Shown piece after piece: positions 1 to 5,392 of a stretch of 6,218 nucleotides of DNA (position 1 is its first letter; every line of letters starts with the position of its first letter). A program made the translations under genes and the position numbers. The notes beneath the pieces were generated by a model that saw nothing but the letters and a program-made list of their open reading frames with translations, was not told the DNA's origin and made no database searches. The stretch is from an uncultured Clostridia bacterium (GTDB lineage Bacteria > Bacillota > Clostridia > Christensenellales > Aristaeellaceae): contig CAMOHY010000140.1 of NCBI GenBank assembly GCA_946615495.1, positions 1-6,218 of the forward strand, in the 5' to 3' direction.

Positions 1-597
1 CGCGACGTGCTGTCCCTGGCCGAATTCCGCAACGGCATGGAAGTGAACGGCACCAAGGGCGTGTTCCTGGAATTCTACAACAAGGAACAGATGATGCCCG
101 CCCCCATGCAGCTGGCCGAGGGCGACTATGAAGGCCGCTACTACCGCCGCACCATCGCCGAACTGCCCGAACTGTTTGAACAGCTGGGCGTGACGGCTGA
201 TCCTCAGACCGTGATTAACACCATCCGCGCTTATGACGCGGCTGTGATGGGCCAGGGCGAATATCCCGATGTGGGCAAGGCCATCGCTTCCCGCACCGTG
301 GGCAACGTGCAGAAGGACGAAAACGGAAAGTACCTGCCCGATACCTACGATCTGGACAACGCGCTTTTGACCATCCGCCTGATGGCTCCCTCCACCCACC
401 ACACCATGGGCGGCGTGAAGGTGGACACCGACCGCCATGTGCTGAACGCTGACGGCCAGGCCATTCCCGGCCTGTACGCTGCCGGCGAAGTGACCGGCGG
501 CATCCACGGCGGCAACCGCTTGGGCGGCAACGCCATCGTGGAAATCTTCGTTTCCGGCCGCACCGCCGCCAAGGCCGTGACCGCGGATAACGAATAA
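1..597 (+). CDS. Flavocytochrome c / fumarate reductase-type FAD-binding flavoprotein, C-terminal part (5' end outside the window)
   Basis: The reading frame is open from base 1 and ends with TAA at 595-597, giving 198 visible residues; the N-terminal part and true start lie to the left. The visible part is the C-terminal half of the FAD-dependent fumarate reductase / 3-ketosteroid dehydrogenase-like superfamily. The key motif THHTMGG (about nt 394-414) carries the substrate-contacting histidine of soluble fumarate reductases. It is followed by GLYAAGEVTGG and HGGNRLGGNA (about nt 469-534), the FAD-contacting block containing the substrate-binding arginine. Family members reduce an activated C=C bond (fumarate, urocanate or related acrylates) as anaerobic electron sinks, usually fed by a covalent FMN domain. 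The substrate cannot be told from this fragment, and any FMN-binding or signal region is off-window. Codon use is strongly biased to C-ending codons plus GAA and AAG, suggesting high expression. It is transcriptionally closed off from sigG by the terminator that follows. Confidence 0.9.
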   Translation, partial: RDVLSLAEFRNGMEVNGTKGVFLEFYNKEQMMPAPMQLAEGDYEGRYYRRTIAELPELFEQLGVTADPQTVINTIRAYDAAVMGQGEYPDVGKAIASRTVGNVQKDENGKYLPDTYDLDNALLTIRLMAPSTHHTMGGVKVDTDRHVLNADGQAIPGLYAAGEVTGGIHGGNRLGGNAIVEIFVSGRTAAKAVTADNE

Positions 598-614
598 GCC
601 TTTCCATTGGCCGG

Positions 615-649
615 ACCGGGCTTTTGCCTGGCCCGGTTTTTTTGTTTTT
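615..649 (+). terminator. Intrinsic terminator of the flavoprotein reductase gene
   Basis: A perfect 7-bp stem, ACCGGGC (615-621) with GCCCGGT (631-637), encloses a 9-nt loop. It is followed by seven T (637-643), a G and five more T. It begins 18 bp after the stop codon. This is a textbook Rho-independent terminator and separates the reductase gene from sigG. Confidence 0.93.
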
Positions 650-688
650 GGAAAATCCGCCTGGATGAAATTTCTTCCTGCGCCGCCT

Positions 689-718
689 GCATAACCCTTT
701 CTTTCCGGTGCCATACTG
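689..718 (+). promoter_or_regulatory. Forespore (SigG / SigF-type) promoter of sigG
   Basis: GCATA (689-693) matches the SigG -35 consensus GHATR. After exactly 18 nt, CATACTG (712-718) matches the -10 consensus CATWHTA except for the last base. Read as a SigF promoter, the same -35 with a 15-nt spacer gives a -10 region (709-718) fitting 8 of 10 positions of GGNRANAMTR as I recall it. The expected start point is near 724-726, so the mRNA leader would be only about 14 nt and would begin almost at the Shine-Dalgarno site. Dual SigF/SigG reading is known for sigG in Bacillus subtilis. No sigma-A-like hexamers are evident here. Confidence 0.75.
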
Positions 719-738
719 CTTTTGACGGAGGTGGCAGT

Positions 739-1521
739 ATGGCAAATAGCAAAGTGGAAATCTGCGGCGTGGATACCGCGACGCTGCCCGTACTCACCAA
801 TGAACGCATGCGCGAATTGTTCCCGCTGGTGCACGGCGGCGACCGCGCGGCGAGAGAAGAATTTATCCGCGGCAATTTGCGCCTGGTGCTCAGCGTGGTG
901 CAGCGGTTCAATAACCGGGGCGAAAATGTGGACGATCTGTTTCAGGTGGGCTGCATCGGCCTCATCAAAGCGCTGGATCATTTTGACGTGACCCAGAACG
1001 TGCGCTTTTCCACCTATGCGGTGCCCATGATTATTGGGGAAATTCGCCGTTACCTGCGGGACAATAATCCCATCCGGGTGAGCCGAAGCCTGCGGGATAC
1101 GGCGTACAAGGCCCTGCAGGCCCGCGACCGGCTGGTGGTGAGCCTGAATAGGGAGCCCACGGTGGAGGAGATGGCCCAGGAATTGGGCGTGCCCAGGGAG
1201 GACGTGGTGTTTGCCCTGGAGGCTATTCAGGACCCCATTTCCCTTTTTGAACCGGTGTATAACGATGGGGGAGACGCCATTTACATCATGGACCAGGTGA
1301 AGGATGATAAGCACGCCGACGAGGAATGGCTGGAACGCATCGCCATCAAGGAGGGCATGCGCAGGCTGAACGAGCGGGAAAAGAAGATTTTGCGCCTGCG
1401 CTTTTTCGAGGGCAGAACCCAAATGGAGGTGGCCGGAGAAATCGGCATTTCCCAGGCCCAGGTGTCCCGCCTGGAAAAGAACGCGCTGCTGCATATGCGG
1501 AAATATGTCACCAGCCAATGA
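739..1521 (+). CDS. sigG: RNA polymerase sporulation-specific sigma factor SigG (late forespore)
   Basis: This 260-residue protein has the same length as Bacillus subtilis SigG. It directs core RNA polymerase to late forespore genes, such as small acid-soluble spore proteins and germination functions. The N-terminus KVEICGVDTATLPVL (5-19) is the SigG signature. Region 2 spans about 46-112, with DDLFQVGCIGL (65-75) and the promoter-melting and -10 recognition stretch FSTYAVPMIIGEIRRYLRD (90-108). Region 3 lies at about 113-175. Region 4 ends in a helix-turn-helix, GRTQMEVAGEIGISQAQVSR (225-244). The ATG at 739 is chosen because GGAGGTGG (727-734) lies just upstream and the protein then starts like other SigG proteins. 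An in-frame extension back to 607 would run through the terminator and promoter. No spoIIGA or sigE precedes it, unlike the usual spoIIGA-sigE-sigG order. SigF is the main alternative, but the N-terminal signature argues against it. Confidence 0.96.
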   Translation: MANSKVEICGVDTATLPVLTNERMRELFPLVHGGDRAAREEFIRGNLRLVLSVVQRFNNRGENVDDLFQVGCIGLIKALDHFDVTQNVRFSTYAVPMIIGEIRRYLRDNNPIRVSRSLRDTAYKALQARDRLVVSLNREPTVEEMAQELGVPREDVVFALEAIQDPISLFEPVYNDGGDAIYIMDQVKDDKHADEEWLERIAIKEGMRRLNEREKKILRLRFFEGRTQMEVAGEIGISQAQVSRLEKNALLHMRKYVTSQ

Positions 1522-1623
1522 ACGGCGGCTGTAAGCCTTCTCACTTTTCATCGTCCCCATCATGCAGCGGGCGAAAAAGCGCTTGTCTATTCCAACAGCG
1601 CAGCACCGCCAGGAGCGGGTTCA

Positions 1624-1660
1624 GGGCCTGGGGCCCAGGTCCGGGGGCGCGCAGCCCCGG
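1624..1660. repeat. GC-rich tandem dyads downstream of sigG
   Basis: Two adjacent inverted repeats lie between sigG and the mntP terminator. The first has arms GGGCCTG (1624-1630) and CAGGTCC (1636-1642), with one G-T pair. The second has arms CCGGGG (1641-1646) and CCCCGG (1655-1660). They share bases 1641-1642 and are mutually exclusive if fully paired. No T-run follows (CAGTCAAATAATC), so they are not a standard terminator on the plus strand. They could be an interspersed intergenic palindromic repeat or simply 3'-end structure of the sigG transcript. No gene is visible from 1522 to 1749. Confidence 0.35.
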
Positions 1661-1676
1661 CAGTCAAATAATCTTT

Positions 1677-1721
1677 AAAAACAGCGCAATGAACGGCCCC
1701 GTCGTGTTCATTGCGCTGTTT
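1677..1721 (-). terminator. Intrinsic terminator of mntP, probably bidirectional
   Basis: A perfect 16-bp stem (1679-1694 with 1706-1721, core CAGCGCAATGAAC) surrounds an 11-nt loop. Read on the minus strand, the end of the stem merges into a run of five U (1681-1677), 69 bp after the mntP stop codon. On the plus strand the 3' side is TTTATTATGATAATG, weaker but T-rich, so it may also stop transcripts from sigG. It sits between two convergent genes, where a shared terminator is expected. Confidence 0.87.
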
Positions 1722-1749
1722 ATTATGATAATGCTTATGCTCTACTGAA

Positions 1750-2313
1750 TCACAGCACGCCCAAATGCTCCAGCAGCGTCTTTACGCCCAGCAGGATCAG
1801 GATCGCGCCGCCCAGAATTTCGGCCTTTTTTTCATACCGCGCGCCAAACAGGCTGCCCATCTTGACGCCGAGGGCGGAGAGGAGAAAGGTGGTGCAGCCA
1901 ATCAGCGTGACGGAGGGAAGGACGCGCACATCCAGGAATGCGAACGTGACCCCCACGGCCAGGGCGTCGATGCTGGTGGCCACGGCCAAAGGCAGCATGG
2001 AGCGGAAGGAAAGGGCGCCGTCGGTTTCAGCCTCTTCTTTTTCAAACACGGCTTCTCTTATCATGTTTCCGCCGATGAGCGCCAGCAGCACAAAGGCAAT
2101 CCAGTGGGCGTAGGCCGTGATGGCGTCCCGGAACTGCGCGCCCAAAAAATAGCCCAGCAGCGGCATGAGCGCCTGAAACGCGCCGAACCACAGGCCCACC
2201 ACCGCGGCGTGGCGCACCGTGATTTTTTTTAGCGCCAGCCCTTTGCACACGGCCACCGCGAAGGCGTCCATGCTCAGCCCCACCGCCAGCAGAAACAGGG
2301 AAAAAAGATTCAT
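1750..2313 (-). CDS. mntP: Manganese efflux pump MntP
   Basis: This is a 187-residue membrane protein of the MntP (DUF204) family, which exports Mn2+ and protects cells from manganese excess. The family has six membrane helices built as two related halves. The conserved acidic residues are visible: D16 in GLSMDAFAVAV (helix 1) and D116 in ATSIDALAVG (helix 4), the repeat counterparts. LWFGAFQALMPLLG (41-54) and the GGNMI motif (81-85) are also typical. A charged loop, EKEEAETDG (91-99), separates the halves. The start is ATG at 2313, giving the usual family length with D16 in its usual place. A TTG six codons upstream (2331) is in frame but lies at the end of the terminator U-tract. AAAGGCGG precedes the ATG with a 7-nt gap. 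The leader carries a riboswitch and terminator fitting Mn2+-induced expression. Identification is firm on motifs, length and leader together. Confidence 0.95.
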   Translation of the reverse strand: MNLFSLFLLAVGLSMDAFAVAVCKGLALKKITVRHAAVVGLWFGAFQALMPLLGYFLGAQFRDAITAYAHWIAFVLLALIGGNMIREAVFEKEEAETDGALSFRSMLPLAVATSIDALAVGVTFAFLDVRVLPSVTLIGCTTFLLSALGVKMGSLFGARYEKKAEILGGAILILLGVKTLLEHLGVL

Positions 2314-2329
2314 ACCGCGTCCGCCTTTC

Positions 2330-2380
2330 AAAGAAAAAGACCCATCGGGACGACGAACTTGAGCCGCCGGCCCATGGGCC
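2330..2380 (-). terminator. Riboswitch-controlled intrinsic terminator in the mntP leader
   Basis: On the minus-strand RNA, GGCCCAUGGG (2380-2371) pairs with CCC-g-AUGGGUC (2349-2339). This makes a stem of ten pairs with one bulged G and one G-U pair. A short inner pairing of GGCG with CGUC can extend it. UUUUUCUUU (2338-2330) follows directly, ending just before the mntP Shine-Dalgarno sequence. The 5' arm is the same segment that forms the 3' strand of aptamer stem P1, so the two structures exclude each other. The predicted logic is that ligand-bound aptamer prevents termination and mntP is on. Confidence 0.8.
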
Positions 2381-2469
2381 TTGCTGTTTCAGGTAATACC
2401 GGGTTTTGGGGAATCAGCCGGTTGATATTACCGCGGAAGCCTTGCCGCCGCCAACTGCTCCCCCACAGG
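2371..2469 (-). promoter_or_regulatory. yybP-ykoY manganese riboswitch aptamer upstream of mntP
   Basis: The RNA runs from 2469 down to 2371. Stem P1 is CCUGUGGG (2469-2462) with CCCAUGGG (2378-2371), eight pairs including two G-U. Inside P1, the 5' loop reads GGAGCAG (2461-2455), one base from the conserved GGAGUAG. The 3' side reads CAGCAAGG, close to the conserved AGCAAGA. A second stem pairs GGUAAUA (2434-2427 region) with UAUUACC (2398-2392 region). The sequence after its 5' arm is UCAAC, and the conserved CCGG lies just before its 3' arm, as in the L3 region of this class. A GC-rich side helix (GGCGG with CCGC) lies between. The class senses Mn2+ and commonly controls mntP, which is the next gene. 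No convincing promoter lies between yajC and the aptamer, so transcription may come partly from yajC read-through. Assignment is from memory of the consensus, without a covariance search. Confidence 0.8.
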
Positions 2470-2511
2470 GTATGCAGAGAGGAAAGCGAATATGCAGCTT
2501 GGAAACTGCTG

Positions 2512-2928
2512 TTAGTTGAGCAGCTCGCCTTCGTTTTCCACGGACACTTCTTCCACCTGCCGGATTGCCCAGCGGGCCACGGTCATTTCGGTGGGCTGGC
2601 CGCCGCGCTGGCCTACGGCCAGGGTGATGGTTTCGTCCTTGATGGCCATGATGGTGCCGTAGATGCCGCCGATGGTGGTCACCCGGTCGCCATGCTTTAA
2701 GTTATCCAGCATTTCCTTTACTTTCTTATCCTTTTTGCGCTGGGGACGGATGAGCATGAAATAGAACACCACGCCCATCAGCACCAGAGGAAGCACCATT
2801 TGCAAAATGGCCGCCACGGGGGACATAGCCATTTCTTCCGCGCCCGCTTCCGCAGCCGGAGCAGCCGCAGCGGTTCCGGCGCTTTCCGCCAGAGCAGAGG
2901 TAATTCCAAACAGCCAATTTTCGATCAT
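2512..2928 (-). CDS. yajC: Preprotein translocase accessory subunit YajC
   Basis: This 138-residue single-span membrane protein belongs to the YajC family, which associates with SecDF and the SecYEG translocon. The membrane helix is at about 38-60 (SPVAAILQMVLPLVLMGVVF region). It is followed by the family hallmark RPQRKKDKKVKEM (61-73) at the cytoplasmic face, then GDRVTTIGGIYGTI (80-93), the small beta domain. The family is usually 85-115 residues. The extra length is an alanine- and glutamate-rich segment before the helix (about 11-35), preceded by a short hydrophobic stretch. The ATG at 2928 is chosen because AAAGGCGG ends ten bases upstream and the promoter start point lies near 2961. 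Frame extension up to 3147 would cross the promoter and is not credible. No secD, secF or tgt is next to it. Transcription may continue into the mntP riboswitch. Confidence 0.93.
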   Translation of the reverse strand: MIENWLFGITSALAESAGTAAAAPAAEAGAEEMAMSPVAAILQMVLPLVLMGVVFYFMLIRPQRKKDKKVKEMLDNLKHGDRVTTIGGIYGTIMAIKDETITLAVGQRGGQPTEMTVARWAIRQVEEVSVENEGELLN

Positions 2929-2967
2929 TGATGTTAAACCGCCTTTCAACCATATATGTACCGTATT

Positions 2968-2996
2968 ATTATATAATGAAATCGCGCCGCTGTAAA
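2968..2996 (-). promoter_or_regulatory. Sigma-A promoter of yajC
   Basis: On the minus strand, TTTACA (2996-2991) and a perfect TATAAT (2973-2968) are separated by exactly 17 nt. The expected start is near 2961, about 33 nt before the yajC ATG. This is the strongest vegetative promoter in the window by consensus match. Confidence 0.9.
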
Positions 2997-3083
2997 CCCC
3001 CAAAACGCCGGGAAATTTTTTAGGCCGGGCACGGGGAAAAAGCGAAAAATTTGGCCTGAATGTAAATTTTTCCTTCAAGAGAT

Positions 3084-3111
3084 TTGCCAATGGAAAAAAA
3101 CGTGCTATAAT
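3084..3111 (+). promoter_or_regulatory. Sigma-A promoter of the VanW gene pair
   Basis: TTGCCA (3084-3089) is followed after 16 nt by TATAAT (3106-3111), with an extended -10 TGC (3103-3105). The predicted start is near 3118. It diverges from the yajC promoter, the two -35 boxes being about 90 bp apart. It should drive both VanW-domain genes, since no promoter is evident between them. Confidence 0.88.
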
Positions 3112-3123
3112 AACGAGCGAACT

Positions 3124-3140
3124 TTCCCCCGCAGGGGGAG
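3124..3140 (+). other. 5'-leader hairpin at the start of the VanW transcript
   Basis: CCCCC (3126-3130) pairs with GGGGG (3134-3138) across a three-base loop, and the flanking T-A pair and a T-G pair extend it. It lies a few bases after the predicted transcription start, so it would cap the 5' end of the mRNA. A stabilising role is possible. No T-run follows, so it is not a terminator. Confidence 0.5.
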
Positions 3141-3179
3141 GCTCCATGTACTACGGAAAAATGTTGGAGGGTTTTCAAG

Positions 3180-4199
3180 GTGAAGTTTCGGTTTGTGCTG
3201 TCCCTGATGTTGGTTCTGTGCCTGCTTTCATCCACCGCCGCGCTGGCCGCGGACAGCGATGTCCTGTATAACGGCGAAATCACCCGCCGCTATCCCAACA
3301 GCTACACCAACGTGTACGATAAAATGGACCTGGACGAGGACGGCAGGCCCGCGGGCAAGGTGCTCAAGACCATGAACGCCGGCAACAAAATTCAGATCAC
3401 CGCGGTGTATCCCGGCTGGGTGGCCATCAAGACCGGCGGCAAGAGCGTGGGCTATGTGATGCGCCACCGCATTGACGTGCTCAGCAACCCCGATCCCGTG
3501 AGCACGCCGGACTATCCCATTGTGGCCGTGCCTTATTACACCGTTATCGACCGGGACGTGGAGGTAAAGGCCGCAAAGGATGCGGACAGCGATACCCTGT
3601 CCCTGCTTACGGAGGGAGCCCGCGTGGCCATCATGGGCCTGGAGGACGGCTGGGCGGTGGTGATCCATAAGCGGGTGTACGGCTATATCAACACCAATGA
3701 CCTAAGCGAGCTTTTGCCCGTGGCCCCCAGCGTGGACAGCGCCGCCGACGGCCAGCCCATCGCCGTGTTCAATTCCTTCTATAATAATAACCCGGACCGC
3801 ATCGTGAACCTGGGCGTGTGCTGCAAGTTCATCAGCAAAGTGCTCAGGCCGGGGGAAACCATGAATTTTAACGACTGCGTAAGCCCCTTCAACGCGGCCA
3901 ACGGCTATAAGCTGGCCCCCGTGCTCAAGGACGGCGAAACCAAGATGGGCTACGGCGGCGGCTCCTGCCAGGTGTCCTCCACCCTGTGGGACACCCTGAT
4001 GCAGCTGCCCGGCATTACCGTGCTGCGCCGCAATCCTCACGGAGACAACGCCGCCTCCTACCTGCCCCACGGCATGGACGCCGCCTCCGGCACCGACACG
4101 CAGAACTTTATTTTCCGCAACGATTTTGATTTCCCCATCCGCATTGACGCCTCCACCCATGACCTGGCGCTGTTTGTAGCCATTTATAAGGAGCTGTAA
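3180..4199 (+). CDS. Secreted VanW-domain protein with SH3-like N-terminal repeats (first of a tandem pair)
   Basis: This 339-residue protein starts at GTG 3180, eight bases after GGAGGG (3166-3171), and begins directly with a signal peptide (KFRF, a hydrophobic core, then AALAA ending near residue 24). Residues about 28-101 and 112-180 look like two SH3-type wall-binding modules, each with a turn of the type GWVAIK.GG..GYV or GWAVVIHKRVYGYI. Residues about 190-338 form a VanW domain: YNNNPDRIVN (201-210), the invariant GYGGGSCQVSSTLW (257-270) with C263, then NPHGDNAASYLP (285-296) with H287, and FIFRNDFDFPI (310-320). VanW occurs in vanB-type vancomycin clusters and many Gram-positive envelope proteins. 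To my knowledge it has been shown to act as a cysteine L,D-transpeptidase in C. difficile. No vanA/B ligase or van regulator is nearby, so resistance is not implied. Likely extracellular and wall-associated. Confidence 0.88.
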   Translation: MKFRFVLSLMLVLCLLSSTAALAADSDVLYNGEITRRYPNSYTNVYDKMDLDEDGRPAGKVLKTMNAGNKIQITAVYPGWVAIKTGGKSVGYVMRHRIDVLSNPDPVSTPDYPIVAVPYYTVIDRDVEVKAAKDADSDTLSLLTEGARVAIMGLEDGWAVVIHKRVYGYINTNDLSELLPVAPSVDSAADGQPIAVFNSFYNNNPDRIVNLGVCCKFISKVLRPGETMNFNDCVSPFNAANGYKLAPVLKDGETKMGYGGGSCQVSSTLWDTLMQLPGITVLRRNPHGDNAASYLPHGMDAASGTDTQNFIFRNDFDFPIRIDASTHDLALFVAIYKEL

Positions 4200-4206
4200 T
4201 TTTTCC

Positions 4207-5271
4207 ATGAAGCGCGCGCTGGCCCTGCTCCTGCTTTTTCTTCTTTTGCCCCTGAGCGGGGCTTTTTGCTATGGAGAGGAAGAAAGCCTTCCCGCCCTGT
4301 ACACCGCCCGCACCCGGCTGGACGGCAAGGTGTTTGCCTCCTGGAAGGGCACGGACGGCTTTGACTCCATCGGCGTGGTGCCCAAGCGCAAGCGCGTGGA
4401 GGTGCTGGCCCTGAACCCCACCTTCGCCCTCATCCGCTATAGGGAGGACAATTTAACCGGCTACATCCGCCGGGTGTGCCTGGAGGACCCGCAGGTGGTC
4501 GACCCGGAAAACACGCCGCCCTACGGCGTGGAGTTCAACCGCTTTTTGGCCGCCGTTTCGGCCCAGGACGCCCCGGTCACCAGCGAGCCCGGCGGCGGGG
4601 ATACCCTGATTACCCTGCACGAGGGGGCCAGGGTGTCGCTGATCGGGTTTGAAAACGGGTTTGGCAGGCTGGTGTACCACCGGCAGTACGGGTATTTGGA
4701 TTCCCGGCTGCTGGGGGATGTGGCCTATGTGTATGATTGCCCGGAAACCGCCGGGACGGACGCGCCCATCGCTTCCTTTACTTCCTTTTATAAGATCACC
4801 GCGGACGAATCCAACCGGAACCGGATGGCGAATATCGCCGTGGCCTGCGAAAAGCTGTGCGCCTTCCCGCTGGCAGCGTCGGCGGAGCTGAACTTTAACC
4901 GGGATATGGGGCCCTATAAGGCCAGCAGCGGCTATATGCCCGCCGGCGTGCTGGTGGACGGCAAGCTGCAGCAGGGCTACGGCGGGGGCACCTGCCAGGT
5001 GTCCTCCACGCTGTATAACGTGGTGCTGCAATTGCCGGGGCTCACGGTGCTGCAGCGCCGGGCCCACGGAGACAACGGGGCCAGCTACCTGCCCATCGGG
5101 GTGGACGCGGCGGTGGGCAACAGCAGGCTGAATTTCCGCTTCCGCAACGATTACCCCTTCCCCCTGCGCATCCAGGCCACCAGCCAGGACGGCGCCCTGA
5201 CCATCGCCATCTACCGGGCGGAGGCGGAAAAAAAGCCCGCCGAAATCGCGGTGAAGAACGTGGCGTTTTAA
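4207..5271 (+). CDS. Secreted VanW-domain protein with SH3-like N-terminal region (second of a tandem pair)
   Basis: This 354-residue paralogue begins 7 bp after the stop of the first VanW gene. AAGGAG (4188-4193), inside the end of that gene, is the only Shine-Dalgarno candidate and is rather far (13 nt) from the ATG, so translational coupling is likely. A signal peptide covers about 1-23 (KR, long leucine run, GAFCYG). The cysteine at 21 is not in a proper lipobox because F precedes it. SH3-like modules occupy about 30-95 and 115-172. The VanW domain (about 187-337) has GYGGGTCQVSSTLY (257-270) with C263, RRAHGDNGASYLP (284-296) with H287, and RFRNDYPFPLRI (311-322). C263 and H287 fall at the same residue numbers as in the first protein, supporting an old tandem duplication with much divergence between motifs. 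A lysine- and alanine-containing tail (340-354) is unique to this copy. No clear terminator follows. Confidence 0.88.
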   Translation: MKRALALLLLFLLLPLSGAFCYGEEESLPALYTARTRLDGKVFASWKGTDGFDSIGVVPKRKRVEVLALNPTFALIRYREDNLTGYIRRVCLEDPQVVDPENTPPYGVEFNRFLAAVSAQDAPVTSEPGGGDTLITLHEGARVSLIGFENGFGRLVYHRQYGYLDSRLLGDVAYVYDCPETAGTDAPIASFTSFYKITADESNRNRMANIAVACEKLCAFPLAASAELNFNRDMGPYKASSGYMPAGVLVDGKLQQGYGGGTCQVSSTLYNVVLQLPGLTVLQRRAHGDNGASYLPIGVDAAVGNSRLNFRFRNDYPFPLRIQATSQDGALTIAIYRAEAEKKPAEIAVKNVAF

Positions 5272-5279
5272 AAAAGGTT

Positions 5280-5392
5280 GGAGAGTGGAGGCTTAAAGAG
5301 TGCAGCTTATATAGTGATTATACAAAGATACGGAACTCAGTGCGCAGACACAATAAACTGTACTCCGTTCGCTATGATAATCTTCACTCTCC
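5280..5392. repeat. AT-richer palindromic element with 8-bp terminal inverted repeats, between convergent genes
   Basis: GGAGAGTG (5280-5287) and CACTCTCC (5385-5392) bracket a 113-bp segment visibly richer in A and T than the genes around it. Inside is a nested imperfect palindrome (5316-5382). The arms are GATTAT with ATAATC, ACGGA with TCCGT, and CAGT with ACTG, separated by symmetric 8x8 and 3x3 mismatched blocks around a 15-nt centre. There is no T-run, transposase or obvious target-site duplication. The right terminal repeat contains the stop codon of the YkuD gene. It resembles a small non-autonomous, MITE-like or structured intergenic repeat; that class is an inference. Confidence 0.45.

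Noticed and set aside
607..738. In-frame N-terminal extension of SigG
   Set aside because: It would be translated through the upstream terminator and sigG promoter. The ATG at 739 has a strong ribosome-binding site and gives the family's length and N-terminus.
1527..1537. Small hairpin GGCT/AGCC just after sigG as a terminator
   Set aside because: It has only four pairs, a three-base loop and no continuous T-run; the hairpin at 1679-1721 is far better.
2470..2511. Promoter for mntP between yajC and the riboswitch
   Set aside because: The best pair, CTAACA-17-TATTCG, keeps too few consensus bases to call, so I leave the origin of the transcript open.
3020..3059. Dyad TTAGGCC/GGCCTGA between the yajC and VanW promoters as an operator
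   Set aside because: The arms are 26 nt apart, short and imperfect; chance is a sufficient explanation.
2929..3147. In-frame N-terminal extension of YajC
   Set aside because: It lies upstream of and across the yajC promoter and does not resemble the family.
3146..3271. A 41-codon open frame (ATG TAC TAC ...) overlapping the start of the first VanW gene in another frame, with GGGGGAGG upstream
   Set aside because: It overlaps the signal-peptide coding region, its SD-like block is the 3' arm of the leader hairpin, and the peptide has no recognisable feature. A coupling role cannot be excluded but is unsupported.
4264..4275. Lipoprotein signal (cysteine 21) in the second VanW protein
   Set aside because: The residue before the cysteine is phenylalanine (GAFC), which does not fit a lipobox; ordinary signal peptidase cleavage is more likely.
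3228..5067. Long minus-strand open frames rich in Gly, His, Val and Ala opposite the VanW genes
   Set aside because: They are mirror effects of GC-rich coding sequence on the other strand, with no domain or ribosome-binding site.
3180..5271. Vancomycin-resistance cluster
   Set aside because: VanW domains are common in Gram-positive envelopes, and no VanR/S, VanH, D-Ala-D-Lac ligase or VanX is present.
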